Positions 13,118 to 16,496 of a stretch of 16,496 nt of DNA are shown here, piece by piece; position 1 is the stretch's first letter; every line of letters begins with the position of its first letter. A model generated the notes under the pieces. That model was not told where the DNA came from. It ran no database searches and was given only the letters and a program-made list of their open reading frames with translations. The translations under genes and the position numbers were made by a program. Where the stretch lies: NCBI GenBank assembly GCA_023412635.1, contig JAEYNI010000019.1:1-16496 (forward strand). The letters are read 5' to 3'. Source of the DNA: Bacillota bacterium (lineage in GTDB: Bacteria > Bacillota > Clostridia > Acetivibrionales > DSM-1351).

Positions 13118-15768
13118 AAATTCTAAAGGAATACACTTTTGATTATATTCTCAAAAATAAAAGAACCAGTCTTACAATAATGATTTCTGTTCTGATTGCC
13201 TCCACCCTTCTTAGTACTCTATGTATCTTCCTTTATAACATATGGTATGATGGCGTCAGACAAGCGATATATAAAAATGGACATTGGCATGGAGAATTGT
13301 TTGATGTTACACCTGGAAGCAAGTTAAAATATGTGACCTCACATCCCAATGTCCAAAAGGTAATGATTAAAGGCGAATGGTATACAGCATGTATCGGTAG
13401 TAGTGATAAACGCCCATATTTGATTATTAGGGATGCTGACACAGAATACTGGATAGAAATGTCAGAAAAGAACGCAATAATTGAAGGCCGGATACCAGTG
13501 GAAAAATCAGAGATAGCTGTATCTAAGCAATTTATTGATGATAATCCTACAATAAAAATAGGCAGTATAATATCAGTTCCTGTTGGATATAGAATGAGCT
13601 CTGGTAAGAAGCTTGATGTTGTAGCCTCAAAGCGTCTCGACGAAACCTTTTCTAGCCAGCGGAATGAAAACTATAAGATTGTAGGCGTTTTGGACATTAC
13701 CACTCCATCTATAGTCCCGGGATATTATGCTATGGGCTATCTGAATCGTAAGGATATAAATCCAGATGACGACTTAACTGTATATGTAAACTTTCACAAT
13801 CCAAGAAAAATCGCTGAAGATTTACCTCAGATAGCTGCAGCTGTTGGTCAAAAGCCTGATGAGTCAGGAAAGTATCTGATAAAATACAACAACAGTCTGC
13901 TTTTAAATTATCTGATATTTCCTCAAATCGATGAAGCTACCCCCCTACCCAGAGATTATATCTTTTTGATAGCTTCGGTAATCCTCATGGTATTACTTTG
14001 TGTCGGAGTATTCGTACTAATAATACATAATGCCTTTGTGCTATCGGCAAATTCCCGTATAAAGCAACTGGGTATGCTGAAAAGTATCGGTGCAACACCG
14101 GCTCAAATAAGAAAGTCCGTTACTTTTGAAGCAATATTACTTTCAATTATTCCCACCCCTCTTGGCCTTCTGATAGGTCACTTAATGTGTAGCTTTTTGT
14201 TTGCTGAAATAAGTGCTATGAACAGAATAAATGACAATTCCTTACCTGTACAATATACCTTTGGGTGGGTAATTGCGCTACCTTCTGTAATTTTAACTTT
14301 ATTCACCGTTTGGTTATCGGCATATTTGCCTGCAAAGAAAATCAGCAGAATTTTACCTATTACAGCTATTAGGCAAATTGGCCATATGGGCAAGAAAGCA
14401 CGAAGCAACATATTTTACCGTAAAATATTCGGTTTTGAAGGCGAGTTGGCTTCTAATTCCCTTTCTGCAAACAGGAAATCCTTCAGAACTTCTTTTATAT
14501 CTCTTTTTCTATCTTTCGTTCTATTCGTTACCTTTGTAAACCTCAACTCAATCTCAGACGCGGAAGTCTCTTTATTCGGAATAAATATGGAATATGATAT
14601 TGAAGTGAATCTGTTGGACGGAAGGCAAATGGCACCCGAAGTAATTAACGAATTTAAGCAAATTAAAGGACTTGATTTATGTATTTTTTCAAACAACATT
14701 CTTGGTACTACCTGGCTTACTTCTGACAAGCAATCCGAGGAAATCAAAAAGCTTGGAGGCTTTTCAGGCTTAGCTGCTACAAACCGCTTCGCCCTTTTGG
14801 TGAAGAATGATAAATACCGCCTGAATACAAGACTAGTATCGCTAGATGATGCTTCCTTTTCAAACTATTGTAAATCACTACGCTTAAATCCCGATGCTTA
14901 CTCTGATATCCATAACCCTAAAGGAATACTAGTTAATTATTCCTTTAATCATGTGACTTATGGCAAACGAAATCACGATATACTCCCTATAACGAGCTTG
15001 AAGGCTGGAGATATAGTCAGAGTAAGTGAAAATATTGACAGCAGTACTAAAGGTGATTATGAATTTGAGCTGCAAACTGGATTTGTTACAGACAAGCTTC
15101 CTGACACATTTCAATATAATAACTATTATACTTTAACCTATATTGTTCCTGTTGGTATTTATAAAAACATAGTCAGAAATTTTGATGAGGATCGTCAGCC
15201 TAGGAGCATGAATACTTATATAACAATTAATTGTAGTGAAAAATCAATAAATGAAGTAAGAAAAAATATAAAAGATATTTGTGAGCGTTGGTATGGTGGG
15301 GGTGATTATTCAATATATACTACCGAAGATTTGATGAACCAAATAGCAGCCTCAAGAAAAATTATGAATTTAATGACCTTCTGTATTTCAGGGCTATTAG
15401 GACTTATCGGAATTTCAAATGCCTTTTCAACAGTAACAGGAAATTTACAGCAAAGGCGTCGTGAATTTGCACTGCTCAGGTCAGTTGGATTATCACCAAA
15501 AGGTATGAAAAAAATGCTTATACTTGAAGCTGTATTTTATGGAATCAATCCAATTTTGGTAGGCTTACCATTAACAATGGTTATAACATACTTATTTTTA
15601 AGAATAGAGCAAATATATGTTTATGAATTCATTCCTTTTATGCCTATACTTGAGGTTATAATATTTATCCTTATAATACTTCTAAGTGTTGGAATGGCAT
15701 ATCTGCTCGGAGCTTCAAGAATTAAAGCCGATACTATTGTAGAAGTCCTCAAGGATGAAACAAATTGA
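13114..15768 (+). CDS. FtsX-type ABC transporter permease with two large external domains
   Basis: 884-residue membrane protein, partner of the overlapping ATPase gene. Predicted layout: TM1 about 17-42, external domain 43-283, TM2 about 284-307, TM3 340-365, TM4 383-407, then TM5 460-482, external domain 483-748, TM6 750-775, TM7 806-829, TM8 841-866. This is a tandem duplication of a one-plus-three helix unit. Each half carries an FtsX signature after its second helix (RIKQLGMLKSIGATPAQIRKS near 313 and RRREFALLRSVGLSPKGMKKM near 783). Such permeases act in mechanotransmission or export rather than classic import (family knowledge). It differs from BceB, which has ten helices and one external domain. 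Together with the sensor kinase it suggests defence against, or export of, a peptide or lipid at the cell surface; the substrate is not known. A hairpin terminator follows 23 bp after the stop. Confidence 0.93.
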   Translation: MKILKEYTFDYILKNKRTSLTIMISVLIASTLLSTLCIFLYNIWYDGVRQAIYKNGHWHGELFDVTPGSKLKYVTSHPNVQKVMIKGEWYTACIGSSDKRPYLIIRDADTEYWIEMSEKNAIIEGRIPVEKSEIAVSKQFIDDNPTIKIGSIISVPVGYRMSSGKKLDVVASKRLDETFSSQRNENYKIVGVLDITTPSIVPGYYAMGYLNRKDINPDDDLTVYVNFHNPRKIAEDLPQIAAAVGQKPDESGKYLIKYNNSLLLNYLIFPQIDEATPLPRDYIFLIASVILMVLLCVGVFVLIIHNAFVLSANSRIKQLGMLKSIGATPAQIRKSVTFEAILLSIIPTPLGLLIGHLMCSFLFAEISAMNRINDNSLPVQYTFGWVIALPSVILTLFTVWLSAYLPAKKISRILPITAIRQIGHMGKKARSNIFYRKIFGFEGELASNSLSANRKSFRTSFISLFLSFVLFVTFVNLNSISDAEVSLFGINMEYDIEVNLLDGRQMAPEVINEFKQIKGLDLCIFSNNILGTTWLTSDKQSEEIKKLGGFSGLAATNRFALLVKNDKYRLNTRLVSLDDASFSNYCKSLRLNPDAYSDIHNPKGILVNYSFNHVTYGKRNHDILPITSLKAGDIVRVSENIDSSTKGDYEFELQTGFVTDKLPDTFQYNNYYTLTYIVPVGIYKNIVRNFDEDRQPRSMNTYITINCSEKSINEVRKNIKDICERWYGGGDYSIYTTEDLMNQIAASRKIMNLMTFCISGLLGLIGISNAFSTVTGNLQQRRREFALLRSVGLSPKGMKKMLILEAVFYGINPILVGLPLTMVITYLFLRIEQIYVYEFIPFMPILEVIIFILIILLSVGMAYLLGASRIKADTIVEVLKDETN

Positions 15769-15791
15769 TAATAAATATAAATAATTATTAC

Positions 15792-15824
15792 AAACGCCAC
15801 GGTATTAAAGTAATCGTGGCGTTT
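15792..15824. terminator. Hairpin between convergent permease and dpaB genes
   Basis: AAACGCCACG (15792-15801) and CGTGGCGTTT (15815-15824) form a perfect 10-bp GC-containing stem with a 13-base loop. T runs on either side are short and interrupted. Its position between two convergent stop codons favours a bidirectional terminator. Confidence 0.75.
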
Positions 15825-15852
15825 AAAGTTTCATTATATTTGATTTCATGGC

Positions 15853-16437
15853 TTATTTACATACAATTATGGGTTGAATCTGGCAATTTTGCTGTGCATT
15901 CAGGATAGTGGGCAGCAACTGTTCAAAATCTGCCACCAATGATGTACACTTTTTAATTGGATCATCCTGTCCGAACGGAACCAAATATATGTTCTTCATA
16001 TTAAGCAAAACACCTATATTCTTGGCATTTGCTGAAAGCCCGTCATTAGTCGATATGGCTATTACAACAGGTCTCATGTTCCTAAGATGCGCTTTACATG
16101 CCATTGTGACAGGGCCGTCTGTTATCGCATTCGCAATTTTAGAAATTGTATTTCCAGTGCAAGGTGCTATTACAAGTATATCCAGCAAAGCTTTCGGTCC
16201 TATCGGTTCTGCCTCTACTATTGTGCTTATAGGCGTTTTACCAGTAAGGGCCTGTAGTGTATTCTTAAAGTCCTCTGCTTTACCAAACCGTGTATCATAC
16301 TCATTTACAGACTCAGATATTATTGGAATAACGTCGGCACCTTCGTTAGCCAATTTTTCTATCTGAGGGATTATCTTATCAAAGGTGCAAAATGAGCCTG
16401 TAACAGCATACCCAATTCTTACTCCTTTCAATAGCAT
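15853..16437 (-). CDS. dpaB: Dipicolinate synthase subunit B
   Basis: 194-residue flavoprotein-fold subunit (SpoVFB) that works with DpaA to turn dihydrodipicolinate into dipicolinic acid in the mother cell; the product is stored in the spore core and gives heat resistance. Typical stretches are GVRIGYAVTGSFCTFDK (5-21), LLDILVIAPCTGNTISKIANAITDGPVTMA (84-113), NDGLSANAKNIGVLLNMKNIY (131-151) and VPFGQDDP (153-160). Length is as expected. The start at 16437 has GGGGG 7 bases upstream, inside the end of dpaA, whose stop lies 2 bp before. Operon order dpaA-dpaB matches Bacillus, where the genes are switched on late in the mother cell; no regulatory site is inside this window. Confidence 0.95.
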   Translation of the reverse strand: MLLKGVRIGYAVTGSFCTFDKIIPQIEKLANEGADVIPIISESVNEYDTRFGKAEDFKNTLQALTGKTPISTIVEAEPIGPKALLDILVIAPCTGNTISKIANAITDGPVTMACKAHLRNMRPVVIAISTNDGLSANAKNIGVLLNMKNIYLVPFGQDDPIKKCTSLVADFEQLLPTILNAQQNCQIQPIIVCK

Positions 16438-16439
16438 TG

Positions 16440-16496
16440 TTATACCCCCAACTCTTCAATAATATTAAATACCGTATCCTTTATAAACTCTGCAGC
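16440..16496 (-). CDS. dpaA: Dipicolinate synthase subunit A, C-terminal end only (partial)
   Basis: Eighteen codons and a TAA stop, reading AAEFIKDTVFNIIEELGV, continue out of the window at the right edge. The helical tail, the frame open to the edge, and the 2-bp gap before dpaB fit the end of dpaA, the NAD(P)-binding subunit. Too little is present to recognise the protein from sequence alone; the call rests mainly on operon order. Confidence 0.6.
   Translation of the reverse strand, partial: AAEFIKDTVFNIIEELGV

Overview
The window looks like chromosome of an anaerobic, endospore-forming, low-GC Firmicute, most likely a clostridium of the Ruminiclostridium / Clostridium cellulolyticum type (inference from gene content and order; no search was run). 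The evidence is dipicolinate synthase genes, tepA-ylzJ, a miaB-YmcA/YlbF-mutS block ordered as in Bacillus subtilis, AT-rich spacers, strong GGAGG ribosome sites and several TTG or GTG starts.

Left part (1-3576, all minus strand): the 5' half of mutS, a small YmcA/YlbF-family gene with a four-cysteine tail, and miaB with its own promoter. This is a conserved housekeeping block.

Middle part (3618-9216): accessory genes. On the minus strand a GNAT acetyltransferase gene is followed by an exported HtrA-like protease and a 636-residue exported protein of unknown function. The last two form a transcription unit with a clear promoter at 6717-6745 and a terminator at 3618-3672. On the plus strand are a PaaI-type hotdog thioesterase and an unrecognised secreted protein. 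The latter has an unusual promoter region with four head-to-tail 10-bp repeats and a hairpin, and ends in a strong hairpin terminator.

Right part (9252-16496): minus-strand sporulation-linked genes flank a plus-strand signalling and transport module. tepA-ylzJ lies on the left, dpaA (3' end only) and dpaB on the right. Between them sit an OmpR-type response regulator, a sensor histidine kinase, an ABC ATPase and an 884-residue FtsX-type permease with two large external domains. The regulator and kinase genes overlap by 11 bp and the ATPase and permease genes by 4 bp. The 114-bp gap between kinase and ATPase carries an 11-bp-spaced TGTCA direct repeat and an extended -10 element, placed like a PhoB/OmpR-family activated promoter. 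A likely model is that the kinase senses an envelope-active compound and the regulator switches on the exporter. The substrate cannot be read from sequence.

No tRNA, rRNA, insertion sequence or CRISPR array was seen. No gene-free stretch exceeds 300 bp.
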